Assembly: GCA_009746045.1 (NCBI GenBank)
Contig: RPFO01000041.1
Location: 9,876,065-9,940,064, forward strand
Direction of reading: 5' to 3'
DNA length: 64,000 bases
Origin: Mesostigma viride
Lineage: Eukaryota; Streptophyta; Mesostigmatophyceae; Mesostigmatales; Mesostigmataceae
Part shown: piece after piece, positions 10,232 to 18,737 of the stretch
Layout of the letters: each line of letters starts with the position of its first letter
Position numbering within the stretch: the first letter of the stretch is position 1
Position numbers and translations under genes: made by a program
Notes under the pieces: generated by a model
Told to the model about the DNA's origin: nothing
The model's input: the letters and a program-made list of their open reading frames with translations, nothing else
Databases searched by the model: none

Positions 10232-11030
10232 GAAAGGGAGGTGCAGCCCCCCCGCTCACCCCCCCCTGCACCTACCCTTCCCGACCCCCCGCCAACCCCC
10301 TTCTTGACCCCTAAAAACAGGTGCAGCCCCCCCCCCCTGCACCCCCTGCACCTTTTTCAAAACCTTTTTTTTTGGCCAGCTTTTCGGATTTCCGGACTTA
10401 GCCGATTTCGGCCTCCTCTCTCTCTCCCTCTCTTCCCTCTCTCTCTCTCTTCCCTCTCCCCCTCTCCCTCCGCTCCTCTCCCTTCCTTCTCTCTATATAT
10501 CCAGGGGCATAGGGGGTATATATATTTTCCTATTTTTTCAGTTTAGAAAAAGGTGCAATACAGCCCCCCGGGGAGCTATGAGCACGTATGAGCCTATTTG
10601 GCGAATAGGGATATGGCGGACGAATAGGGAATCGTCCTATTCACAGGCGTCCAATCGAATAGGGCGAATAGGGCGCTCTATAGGCTCACTGCTCCGGGGG
10701 GGTCTGCTATGCACCTTTTTCTAAACTGATTTAATAGGAATTAAAATAAATAGAACCCTATACCCCTGGATATAGGGAGGGGAGAGGAGAGAGGAGGATA
10801 GAGGAGGAGAGGAGAGAAGAGAAGAGGAGGTAGAGAAAAGGGGAGAGGAGGAGGTCGAAATCGGCTAAGTCCGGAAATCCAAAAAGCTGGCCAAAAAAAA
10901 AGGTTTTGAAAAAGGTGCAGGGGGTGCAGGGGGGGGGGTTGCACCTGTTTTTAGGGGTCGGGAAGGGGGTTGTCGGGGGGTCGGGAGGGGTAGGTGCAGG
11001 GGGGGTGAGCGGGGGGGTGCACCTCCTTTC
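10232..11030. repeat. ~800-bp foldback (large imperfect inverted repeat)
   Basis: The left arm, about 10232-10580, is repeated in inverted orientation at about 10690-11030. Matching landmarks in order are the GGAGGTGCA outer end, a CCCCTAAAAACAGGTGCA block, a GGCCAGCTTTT segment, GGATTTCCGGACTTAGCC, a long pyrimidine tract, ATATCCAGGGG, and CAGTTTAGAAAAAGGTGCA at the inner end. The arms are clearly related but diverged, especially in the CT-rich tract. The ~110-bp centre carries several GAATAGGG motifs and a CCCCGGGG-like inner edge. It may be a foldback element, the junction of two terminal inverted repeats of linear viral DNA, or a replication-associated palindrome. Confidence 0.85.
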
Positions 11031-11169
11031 CGGCGCGGCGCTTCTAGTTCCGTCGAATCCGTCGACGCCACGTGGTACTCTCTATGTCAACGGCGCCAAT
11101 TCTCGCGTCCAATCGGATTCGCCGAATTTCGGTTACGCCTCCGCCTTCCCCGCCTCCCCCGCCTCCCCC

Positions 11170-11580
11170 TCGACTCCCCGTGGCCTCCCCGTGTCCTCCC
11201 CGTGGCCTCCCCGTGTCCTCCCCGTGGCCTCCCCGCGTCCCTTCCACTCCCCCACGGCCACGCTCCACACCGGCCGTGCCAAATCTCCCGTCCAATAGAA
11301 CCTCGCCACGTGGCACTCTACACCGGCCGCGCCGAATCTCCCTTCGTCCAGAGGAATCGCCCGGCGACGTCTTCCTCTGCAGGACCTCGTCTCCAGAGGA
11401 ATCACCCTGTGACGTCTTCCTCTGCAGATGAAGCAACCTCGTGTCCAGAGGAATCAGCCATCACGCACCTCGTGTCCAGAGGAATCAGACATAACGCACT
11501 TCTCCCAGAGGAATCAGCCCTGTTACGTCTTCCTCTGCAGATGAAGCAACCTCGTGTCCAGAGGAATCAGCCCGAGTAAG
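11170..11580. repeat. Short tandem repeats next to the foldback
   Basis: 11180-11240 repeats CCTCCCCGTGGCCTCCCCGTG-type units. 11346-11575 holds about six variably spaced copies of a CCAGAGGAATCA core, often with CCTCGTGT before it, and three TGACGTCTTCCTCTGCAG-like companions. No credible gene lies here. Confidence 0.8.
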
Positions 11581-11647
11581 CTCACATCCGAACCGAGTCC
11601 GCCATCGTGCACCTCCGCCCCTCGTCTCCGCCGGCGCCCGCGCGCGC

Positions 11648-12124
11648 TCACGTCCGCGGCTTGCTGCCGAGCATCTCGAGTCGCAGCACGAGCGTCCAGT
11701 CGCCCACGACGGGCCGCGCGCCCGCGGTCAGCGGGCTGGCCGCGTCCAGGTGGCACACGCGCACGCGGAACGAGCCCCCGTCCCTGAGCAGCCGCGGGTT
11801 CGCGATGGGCAAGTAATTCTGCTGGTTCACCACGGTGACGTCGGACGCGAGGTTCGAGAGCGCCGTCTCGGCCGCCAACAGCGTCATCCCTCCGCCCGCC
11901 GCCCCGAGGAACCCGTCCGAGTAGATCCCCACGACCCGGCTGGCGCCCGCGGGCACGAAGCCCTTGACGCACGCGTAGAGCAGATGCATCTTCCACCGCG
12001 GGCCGAGCAAAGGCGCGGACTCGTCGGCCGACACGGTCACGACCCACTCGTTGGCCGCACTCGTGGTCGCGTCGGTCACGTTGGCCGCGTCGGAGTGGAT
12101 CGTCAGCACGCGCACGTCGGACAT
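11648..12124 (-). CDS. Unidentified 158-residue, beta-rich-looking protein
   Basis: An intact frame from ATG 12124 to the stop at 11648. The sequence alternates short hydrophobic strands (EWVVTVSA, WKMHLLYACV, SFRVRVCHLD, WTLVLRLEML) with Gly/Asp loops, which fits a small beta-sandwich or jelly-roll-like fold. There is no signal peptide and no recognised family. It lies 66 bp from the upstream minus-strand gene. A minor structural protein of a virus is one possibility but is not demonstrated. Confidence 0.7.
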   Translation of the reverse strand: MSDVRVLTIHSDAANVTDATTSAANEWVVTVSADESAPLLGPRWKMHLLYACVKGFVPAGASRVVGIYSDGFLGAAGGGMTLLAAETALSNLASDVTVVNQQNYLPIANPRLLRDGGSFRVRVCHLDAASPLTAGARPVVGDWTLVLRLEMLGSKPRT

Positions 12125-12190
12125 GGTTCGGGTCCGGATCCGGATACGATTCGCGCAGAAGATTTCGCCGGCCGCCGCCGGGCCCGTCGG

Positions 12191-12484
12191 CTAAAAATAG
12201 ACGATCTCGTCGTCGACGGACAGCTCCTCCTCGACCGCGCCCGCCGCCGCGAGCGCCGCCAGCTCCTCGTCCTCGTCCCCCTCGATCCCTACGATCGCGT
12301 CGTGCGTGCGGTCGTACCCGTCGGCCGCGGTCCCGGCCGCGAGCTCCATGACGTCGAACTCCTCGAGCCCCTTGGGTATGACGTAGGCTACCGTCATGAC
12401 AACGCGTACGACGCGGATGCCGATCCGCACCGCCCTGGCCACGCGCGCCCCCTTGGTGCCGAGGTAGCTCTGCAGCCCGCCCAT
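12191..12484 (-). CDS. Small protein with hydrophobic centre and acidic tail (97 residues)
   Basis: The frame from ATG 12484 encodes a basic start (MGGLQSYLGTKGARVARAV), a hydrophobic stretch (IGIRVVRVVMTVAYVI) and an acidic C-terminus (GDEDEELAAL, ending DDEIVYF). The same frame is open further upstream, where it overlaps the next small gene in another frame. A single-base error in the G-run near 12530 would fuse the two into one ~180-residue protein. Function is unknown. Confidence 0.5.
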   Translation of the reverse strand: MGGLQSYLGTKGARVARAVRIGIRVVRVVMTVAYVIPKGLEEFDVMELAAGTAADGYDRTHDAIVGIEGDEDEELAALAAAGAVEEELSVDDEIVYF

Positions 12485-12513
12485 GTTAAACCGCTTAAGG
12501 GGCGAGTTGAACT

Positions 12514-12744
12514 TCAGGAGGGCCTGGAGACCCCCTCCCGCTTGATCGCCTCGCGGATAATCTTCGAGCCCACTTTCCGGAACAGCAGCTTGAGCACGCC
12601 GTTGAACGCGGTCTGGAGGAACCCGGACGACTGCTGCACGGCCGGCGACCCCCCCTGTGCGACGACGGCGAGCTGCAGCAGTCGCTTGCGGCGGGCGTCG
12701 GGCGCGGCACCCTCCCGCCTGTGGTACGGCGACGCGACGGTCAT
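12514..12744 (-). CDS. Small basic protein, 76 residues, possibly fused to the next gene
   Basis: From ATG 12744 the protein starts MTVASPYHRREGA, contains a basic RRKRLLQ segment and an amphipathic helix-like region (FLQTAFNGVLKLLFRK), and stops at 12514. The stop lies just after a G-rich run (C-run on the plus strand, about 12530), where a one-base change would join it to the 97-residue frame downstream. A longer upstream extension in this frame runs through repeats and is not supported. Confidence 0.45.
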   Translation of the reverse strand: MTVASPYHRREGAAPDARRKRLLQLAVVAQGGSPAVQQSSGFLQTAFNGVLKLLFRKVGSKIIREAIKREGVSRPS

Positions 12745-12929
12745 GTGCGAGTTCGGATACTTCCCCTGTACACATTTTTCCCCGTACTCCCCCGTATTCC
12801 CTCGTACTCCACGTACTTCCCTCCAATCCATATGCGCCACGTGGCGGGTACAGGACGCGCCAAGTGACATTGTCCGAATTGCGGTTACGACACCCACGCC
12901 TCCCTGGATATCCGCCCGCCCGCGGACAT

Positions 12930-13140
12930 CCGGACTGTCATCTGGCCCCTGGACACGTGGAACGTCCTCCAGTCCCCGGACACGTGGAATGTCCTGGACC
13001 CTTCCGCACACCCTTGGGTCCCTGGAGAGTCCCTGTCTTCCTTGGCCTCCCTGGGAATCCCTAGATTTCCTGGGAGCTCCTGGGAACTCACGGGAACGCC
13101 TGGGAACTCCTGGGAACGCCTGGGAACTCCTGGGAACCAA
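12930..13140. repeat. Short imperfect repeats upstream of the small minus-strand genes
   Basis: Two copies of a GGACACGTGGAAYGTCCT unit lie near 12952-13000. At least four copies of TGGGAACTCCTGGGAACGCC-type 20-mers occupy 13075-13140. No coding signal is seen. Confidence 0.75.
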
Positions 13141-13157
13141 CTGGCGTCCAGTGGGAA

Positions 13158-13214
13158 CTACCGGGAAGCGTACGGGAAGCGTACGGGAAGGTCCCTCGGG
13201 GTCACGTCGCGAAG
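13158..13214. repeat. Direct repeat, left copy (partner at 14023-14080)
   Basis: CTACCGGGAAGCGTACGGG is followed by a second AGCGTACGGGAA and GGGTCACGTCGCGAAG. The 57-bp block recurs at 14023-14080 with a few changes. The two copies bracket the 13250-13923 coding segment. Confidence 0.85.
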
Positions 13215-13249
13215 TTGTCGAGTACGTGATGCGCGGGCCCACGACGTCC

Positions 13250-13363
13250 GCACGGTGCAGGTGGACGCGGGCAAGAAGAAGCCGAGGAAGCGGGGCGGGG
13301 GGGGGGGGGGGGGGCAAGAAGGCCGCCGCCAGCGACCCCACCAAGGTGGTGTTGGACCTGTGA
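13250..13363 (+). pseudogene. C-terminal fragment of a basic protein, split by a G homopolymer
   Basis: Before an ~18-G run one frame reads VQVDAGKKKPRKRGG. After it another frame reads KKAAASDPTKVVLDL and ends at TGA 13361-13363. Together they look like the lysine-rich tail of one protein with the frame lost in the homopolymer. Upstream sequence is the direct repeat, so the N-terminal part is absent or elsewhere. Confidence 0.35.
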
Positions 13364-13413
13364 TGCGCCTAGAGCCAGTGGATTATCTGTGGTGCTATTC
13401 AAGCGTGTACACC

Positions 13414-13923
13414 ATGGACATCGACGCATTCATCGACACACTGCCAGTGTATGAGTTAGGAGAGGGGACCTTCAACCAGGCCCTGGAGGTCCTGGTGACG
13501 CCCCCGCGTGAAGAAGTCGGCGAGGGCTGGACCCAGTGTGTCGCGTATGAACCGTCCACCGAGTACGCCGTCAACAACATCGCGGTCCTCGAGGTAGACG
13601 GCCAGACTGGCGACTTGATAGTCAAACTCGACCGCTTGCCGGCGTGCGATGCGATCAGAGACATCACGAGCGACGTCCGGGTCAAAGTGGTCGTTGGCGA
13701 GGATGAGTTCGACCCCAAGGCCCTCACTGTCGTGCCCTTTCTATCCATGTACACCTACACGGGGCTCAAGTTCTACCTGGACGGACGAAACCCGCCCAAG
13801 CACTTCAGCGTAAAGTATCGATGTCTTCTTCTGGACGAGAAGAATCGGAAACTTGCCCGTGCCGCCCCGCTTGTGACGACCAGGACGCACGTGTACCGTG
13901 ACGGAACGGCCTCCAGGCGCTAG
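13414..13923 (+). CDS. Unidentified 169-residue acidic protein
   Basis: An intact frame from ATG 13414 (MDIDAFIDTLPVYELGEG) to TAG 13921-13923. The frame is open upstream, but that part crosses the G-run and a repeat, so 13414 is chosen. The protein is soluble-looking, with alternating strand-like segments (VRVKVVVGEDEF, KHFSVKYRCLLL) and a basic C-terminus (RTHVYRDGTASRR). No family is recognised. The gene sits between two direct repeats at the edge of the GC-rich island. Confidence 0.65.
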   Translation: MDIDAFIDTLPVYELGEGTFNQALEVLVTPPREEVGEGWTQCVAYEPSTEYAVNNIAVLEVDGQTGDLIVKLDRLPACDAIRDITSDVRVKVVVGEDEFDPKALTVVPFLSMYTYTGLKFYLDGRNPPKHFSVKYRCLLLDEKNRKLARAAPLVTTRTHVYRDGTASRR

Positions 13924-14022
13924 AATCAAAGCACCGGCAGTTGTAGCAACCTTTTTCTGGCCAGTTTGGCTTGTTGTATCACCGCGTCTCTGTTGGGTAG
14001 GTAGCGAAATGGCTTGAGTTCC

Positions 14023-14080
14023 CTACCGGGAAGCGTACGGGAAGCGTACGGGAATGCCCCTTGGGGGTCACGTCGCGAAG
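14023..14080. repeat. Direct repeat, right copy (partner at 13158-13214)
   Basis: This block carries the same CTACCGGGAAGCGTACGGG core and GGTCACGTCGCGAAG end as the left copy, with a short difference in the middle (TGCCCCTTGG versus GGTCCCTC). Confidence 0.85.
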
Positions 14081-15104
14081 CGGTTGTCAGCTTGGGTGTC
14101 CCCAGTGGGCTGCTTGACCAAAGTACCAAGTGGTGACTGGTGCTTACTGGTTGACAGCCGGTCCTTCAGGGTTAGGTACACCCTCCTGGACAGGAGTTGG
14201 TGTGGAATGTCACTCCTACCAGCTGAGAATCATGCCTGGCCCTCCCCATGGGGTTCAGAAGAGTCGCCAGGACTTAAATCGACGCCTTTGGCCTCAAACA
14301 GTTAGGCCATGCAAGGGCAACCCGAATGCTGGTTCTTACAGGTTGCTGTATCTATGTTTTCTAGTGCTTGTTTCCAACCTGTTGCTAATAAAGAACCTGG
14401 TTGTGTGACCATGTGGAACATGGTTGCCAGGGAGCCACATTCTGGGTTATATAATGCTTAATAAAACATAATCATGTCAGTCTCATGTTGTGCCATGGTT
14501 GTAATGTTTCTCTTGTGTCAAGTTCCAGGTCACCTATAAACCTGGAGGTTGGGGTGGGGTTCATTTCCCCAGCAGAGCCACAGCCTGGCATGAGTGATTC
14601 CTGGGCTTAACACCCAGTGAAGACATGGGCTCCCCAATAAGGCAGTATTTGCATAGGTGCTACCTGAGTCTCTTTGAGCATAAAAGGGAAAGGCTGGCCA
14701 AGGCGGGCGCCATAAGAACGGGCGCCTGTGATAACTGTGAAAGATCAGGAACTCACAACAATAATACGTTCTTGGCATCCTTTAATCCCAGCCATTGGAC
14801 TAGGTAATGTGCCTTGACTTTAATCTAGCACCAAGTTCCCAAGGAAAGGTTGGGAGCTGACCAAGGGGTCAGGGGATAACCTGGGGTGACCTCTGATTCA
14901 CTGGGCAGTACACCTAGCCTGGTCCAAGGGCAGATATGTTGTTACCCAAAGGAGGCAGGAACCTGGGCCCAAAAAGGTCTGATCAGCATCAAGGGACCAA
15001 GCGGTCTGTGGCTGAGTGGGCACAAGCAAGGTTAGGCCTGTTTCAAGCTGGTCCAGCTCCAAAAGAAGAAAGGGTTGGAGTTAGCATTTTGGGCAACCAA
15101 TTGT
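14081..15104. other. No gene recognised
   Basis: Mixed-composition sequence following the GC-rich island. The short frames lack any recognisable motif or codon bias, and I see no repeat longer than a few tens of bases. Confidence 0.5.
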
Positions 15105-15290
15105 CTCCTTGATACAAGACGACGCGAGCTATGGCCGACCTACCTCCAGCTCCGGCAGAGCGAAGGGGGGAAACCGGTATACTGGAGGGGGGCGGTCATC
15201 CACGCGTCGACCACAAGCCCTGGCAGGCACCCCCTGCCCCCCCAGCAACCCCCGTCTAGGGAATATAGCAGTAGTGCAGATTAGTAAGGC
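15105..15290 (+). mobile_element. 5'-truncated 3' end of the ORF1-only LINE-like element
   Basis: The frame reading RRRELWPTYLQLRQ and PVYWRGAVIHA matches 39683-39824, the 3' end of the ORF1-like gene split by the copia element. Both are followed by GGGAATAYAGCAGTAG. Similarity begins abruptly at about 15105, consistent with a 5'-truncated retrocopy. Confidence 0.75.
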
Positions 15291-15375
15291 CTACCATAGC
15301 ATGTGCCTGCGCCCCCTGCCATCGTCTAGGTGCTATTCAATGTAGCCATGGAGGTCCCCGCATCGTCTTCAGCTC

Positions 15376-15971
15376 TTGCTGCCGAATCTATTGATGCCCA
15401 GATTCAATGCTGCAAACAAAATCGCCCACGACATTGTCGTCGCCAAGAACGCCGCTAACAAGCAAACCAAGACTTCGGAAGCGACTTCGGAAGCAACTCC
15501 GATAGCGACTGAAACCTCCTCAGTCCTTGCCGGACTCCATTTCTTCCTCATTCTACATGCCAGACAAGCGTTTGAGCCTGGACGACATCGCTGTCTTCCT
15601 CGGCTTCAGCGACGCCGCAGTGCTAAACGTGCTGAAGCTCCGCAACGAACACGACGCCCCGATTCGTCACCCTCGCAGCGGCCAGGTTATGGAGGCTGCT
15701 TCGGATGAGTGGCCTAACTGGGAGCCCAAAGATCGCCGCCTTGGTTGGACATCTTATTTCGTGCTGCCCTGAACTTGTCGAGCTGCCGGCGACGTCCATC
15801 GCCAGGCCAGCCCCCGCGATCGATATTACCGTGCCGCTGCAGGACCTCGCACAGTCTTTTACGACCGTGCAGGACGACATTAAGGTCCTGAAGGCTGTCG
15901 CGTCTGCGTACCACAATCTCCGGCGCCACCATGGCGGCTGGCCATGCTCAGCTTTGGTAAAACCCAAATGA
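15376..15971 (+). pseudogene. Frameshifted coding remnant, unidentified
   Basis: Three successive frames (about 15376-15530, 15527-15772 and 15705-15971) each carry helical, protein-like sequence, for example RLSLDDIAVFLGFSDAAVL and PLQDLAQSFTTVQDDIKVL. This suggests one gene broken by two small indels. It could be an ORF1/gag-like retroelement protein, but I cannot identify it. It is on the opposite strand to the neighbouring gypsy element. Confidence 0.35.
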
Positions 15972-16063
15972 GCTGAGCTGACGTGCCTGCCTTAACTGCA
16001 TGCCCGGTGGGGTGGGCGAGGACCTGTCCCATGATTCCCCCCCTCGCTGGCTCTCATGGCTCC

Positions 16064-17592
16064 TCACATGGCCAGCGACCGTGCCAACACCACAGCAGCT
16101 AAGGAAATGGTGACGCTACTGGTTGCGAAACGGGCAGCGACACAAACTGGGCAAAACCACTGGCCCGCTGGCACGGTGGTGAGCGCGGGCTGCAAGCAGT
16201 GCATGTGCCACCCACAATTACAGTGATCACACAGCAACATGGTATCCCCCTGGTCTACGCGATGGCAAACCTGACACTGTGCGTCCTTGACCCGCCTGGC
16301 CGTGTGCGGGGCGAGGTCAGGCAATAAGTTGGGCAACGAACACGGACTGAGGTTGCTTACGTTATCGGTGGTGCGACTGCCGTCGACGCCCTCCAAAATG
16401 GCGACCCCAGATGGCTTGATGGCGACGATCCGCAAGATGGTCGGCCCCGCAGTCACGTCAAGAGTGTCGGTCAGCTGCGTGCGGAGAAATACGAACTGCC
16501 CCGGACGAAAATGCAGCTGACGGGCCATGTAAGCGCCCCCCCGGCGCTGAGCGTAGCGCAGGGTATCTCGGTGCTGGGCGATGAACAAGTTGTTCATGGC
16601 GATGGGCATAACCTTGCGGAAAGTAGCCGCCCGTGCGGTCACCTCAGCCAGAAACTGACTGGCGTTGTCAAACGCCATAGGGGTGGGGTGTGCACTCTGC
16701 GCCTCCGTGGGGAGCAAGGGTGCGCGCCCAAACAACAGGAAATACGGGGAGAAACAGGCGAGCGACTCCTGGGGTGACATTCGGTAACCCATGGCTATCC
16801 ACGCCAGTTCACGATCCCACATAGTGAATGATGCTGACTGCAGGCTCCACTTGCGCAAAGCCTGCTTGACAGTCTGCACCAATCTCTCAGCCAAACCATT
16901 GGCCTGAGGATGCTCCCGAGAAGTGCGACGGTGATCAATGAGACATGCATCCAACAATTCCTGAAATTCCCCCGAAACTCCCCGCCCTGGTCGGTGACCA
17001 CCTCCGCGGGGGCGCCAAACCTGGCGATGATGTCGGCGAAGTGCTTGGCGGTGGTGGCGGCCTGCTTGTCAGCAATGGGGATGAGCTCGACCCACTTGCT
17101 AAAACTTTCGACACACACCATGACATACTTGTGGCCATCTGCACTTTCATCAAAGGGCCCACACAGGTCTACGTGCCAGCGGTAGAAGAGCCCTCTGATG
17201 GGTAGGCTCATCAATTCTTTCGCATCGTGGTCCACATTGAACCGGGCCTTCACCCGGGCACACTGCGCGCAGCGAGCGACGACCTGCGCGACTGTGGCAC
17301 GCATGCCGTTCCACCAATAAGAGGCGCGCACTAGCGCCAAAGTGCGGTTACCACCCAGGTGGCCATACCGCTCATGGGCTTGCTGGACGATGGCGACCCG
17401 CTTGTGAGGCGGCGGCACCACCACTTTGCGCTTGCCGATCATTTTGTGGAGGACCCCGGCATCCCACGAGTAGGTGACCGCCCTATGTTGCACCCTATTC
17501 AACTCAGCGTCACGCTGGGCTGAGGACCAATCAACCGGGGTGGGGTGAGAGCTATCCCTTGGACCTGCTCCAACACACGCCCATCGAGCCAC
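16064..17592 (-). pseudogene. Integrase with C-terminal PHD finger (Ty3/gypsy)
   Basis: The zinc-binding HHCC part is visible as HERYGHLG and CAQC. The catalytic core has D in WHVDLCGPF, D in VVTDQGGEF and, after a frame change near 16970, E in ANGLAERLVQ. Then comes a C-terminal region with an SH3-like FRPGQFVFLRT segment. It is followed by a C4HC3 PHD finger: CQVC, then CDHC, GWHMHC and WFCPVC. PHD fingers read histone H3 tails, so this domain may guide integration the way chromodomains do in other gypsy elements. That role is inferred. The frame shift near 16970 and the shift from the RNase H frame near 17550 make the copy defective as written. Confidence 0.85.
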
Positions 17593-18737
17593 ACATCACC
17601 CATGTTGCATTCCACTGTGAGATGGCCAACCAACACCACCTGGAGTGCTAGGTATCGTGCCAAGGTATTGTCAATGTCAAAGGACGGAGAATTACCTTCC
17701 TCCAACGCGAGGAGGCCAGCGGCAGGGGTGAAGGGAGAAGGGTGAACTGCATTGCAGCTTGCCGCAAAGTCTGCGACTGTATACTCGACTGCGCGCCAGT
17801 CTGCCTCGGCGTCGGCGTCAGCGAAGCCTGCAGCATTAACAAAAACCACAGACCCAGGCGAGCTCTCGGCCCCTAGGGCCCGCGCACCAGTGTTGTCAAC
17901 AGTGGTTGGTAGAGCATACCTGGACAGGACGTCCGCGTTGGAGTGATCCACACCTGGCCGATGGACGATTGTCAGGTGGTACTCCTGAATGATCATTGCC
18001 CACCGGGCCAGCTTACCCGTGAGTTTGTCGCTGGTCATCAACCACAATAAGGGCTGGTGATCAGTGACAAGTGTGAACACCCGCCCAAAGAGATATGGCC
18101 TGAAGTGCTTGATGGCCCACACAACGGCTAACGCTTCCCCCTCGTAGGAAGAGTACCGACTCTCGGCAGAGTTGTTACTCCGACTAGCGTACGCGATAAC
18201 ATGCTCGCGCCCCGCATCGTCCTTTTGTGCTAGCACAGCCCCTAGGCCTACCTTGGACCAATCGGTGTAAAGAATGAAGGGCAGAGCATAGTCGGGGGCG
18301 CGTAGGATAGGAGCGGCAGTCAGTTCCTGTTTGATGGTATCGATGGCTCGCTGCTGAGCCGGACCCCACGCCCAGACATTGCCCTTCTTCAACAACTCAG
18401 TCAGGGGTTTGACTTTGGTGCTGAAATTCTGAATATATCCTCGATAATAGCCAGCTAGCCCGAGATACGCGCGCACCCCCGAGATGTCGATGGGCACTGC
18501 GGCGTTGCTGATGGCTTCCACTTTGGCTGCCTCAGGGGTCCGGCCACCTGGTACAATCTGATGACCAAGAAACCCTATGGTCTGTTGGGCGAACTTGCAC
18601 TTTTCAGGGTGCAGCCGCAGGTTGGCCTTATCTAGGGCGATCCGAACCTGATCGAGGTGAGCTAAGTGCTGCATGGTCAAATGTCTCGCTAAAGACAATG
18701 ACATCGTCTATGTAGCAGGCTGCAAATGGCAACCCTG
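17499..18737 (-). pseudogene. Reverse transcriptase C-terminal part and RNase H (Ty3/gypsy)
   Basis: Directly left of the inserted array the minus strand reads GLPFAACYIDDVIVFSETF, the RT YxDD active-site motif. The frame changes near 18690, then continues through HLAHLDQV, LHPEKCKF, FLGHQIVPGG and VRAYLGLAGYYRGYI to RNase H. RNase H has YTDWSKVGLGAVL (D), YEGEALAVVWA (E), VTDHQPLLWL (D) and HSNADVLSR (D). These motifs and their order are characteristic of Ty3/gypsy pol. The coding sequence continues on the right of the array. Confidence 0.9.

Larger units (their letters stand above)
4311..14120. other. GC-rich gene-dense island; candidate endogenous viral fragment
   Basis: From about 4311 the sequence changes abruptly from AT-rich to strongly GC-rich and GC3-biased, and it returns to mixed composition near 14120. 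Inside are closely spaced, apparently intronless genes on both strands: three forward (4392-7976), four reverse (12744-8287), and one forward plus a fragment (13250-13923). Gaps are as short as 29-66 bp, and there is a shared promoter-like block, a convergent polyadenylation pair and a large foldback. The fibre-like protein (Ig repeats plus LamG-like domain) is a type common in viruses. I infer an integrated DNA-virus fragment. I found no major capsid, ATPase, protease, DNA polymerase or integrase, so an unusual host cluster or other mobile element remains possible. Confidence 0.5.

Noticed and set aside
11750-13363. 537-codon plus-strand open frame
   Set aside because: It runs antisense to the 158-residue and small minus-strand genes and through short repeats, with Arg/Pro-rich composition. 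Only its last ~15 codons look protein-like.
4311-14120. Assignment to a named virus group (virophage, polinton-like, giant virus)
   Set aside because: None of the hallmark genes of these groups could be recognised, so only a general viral-like label is supported.
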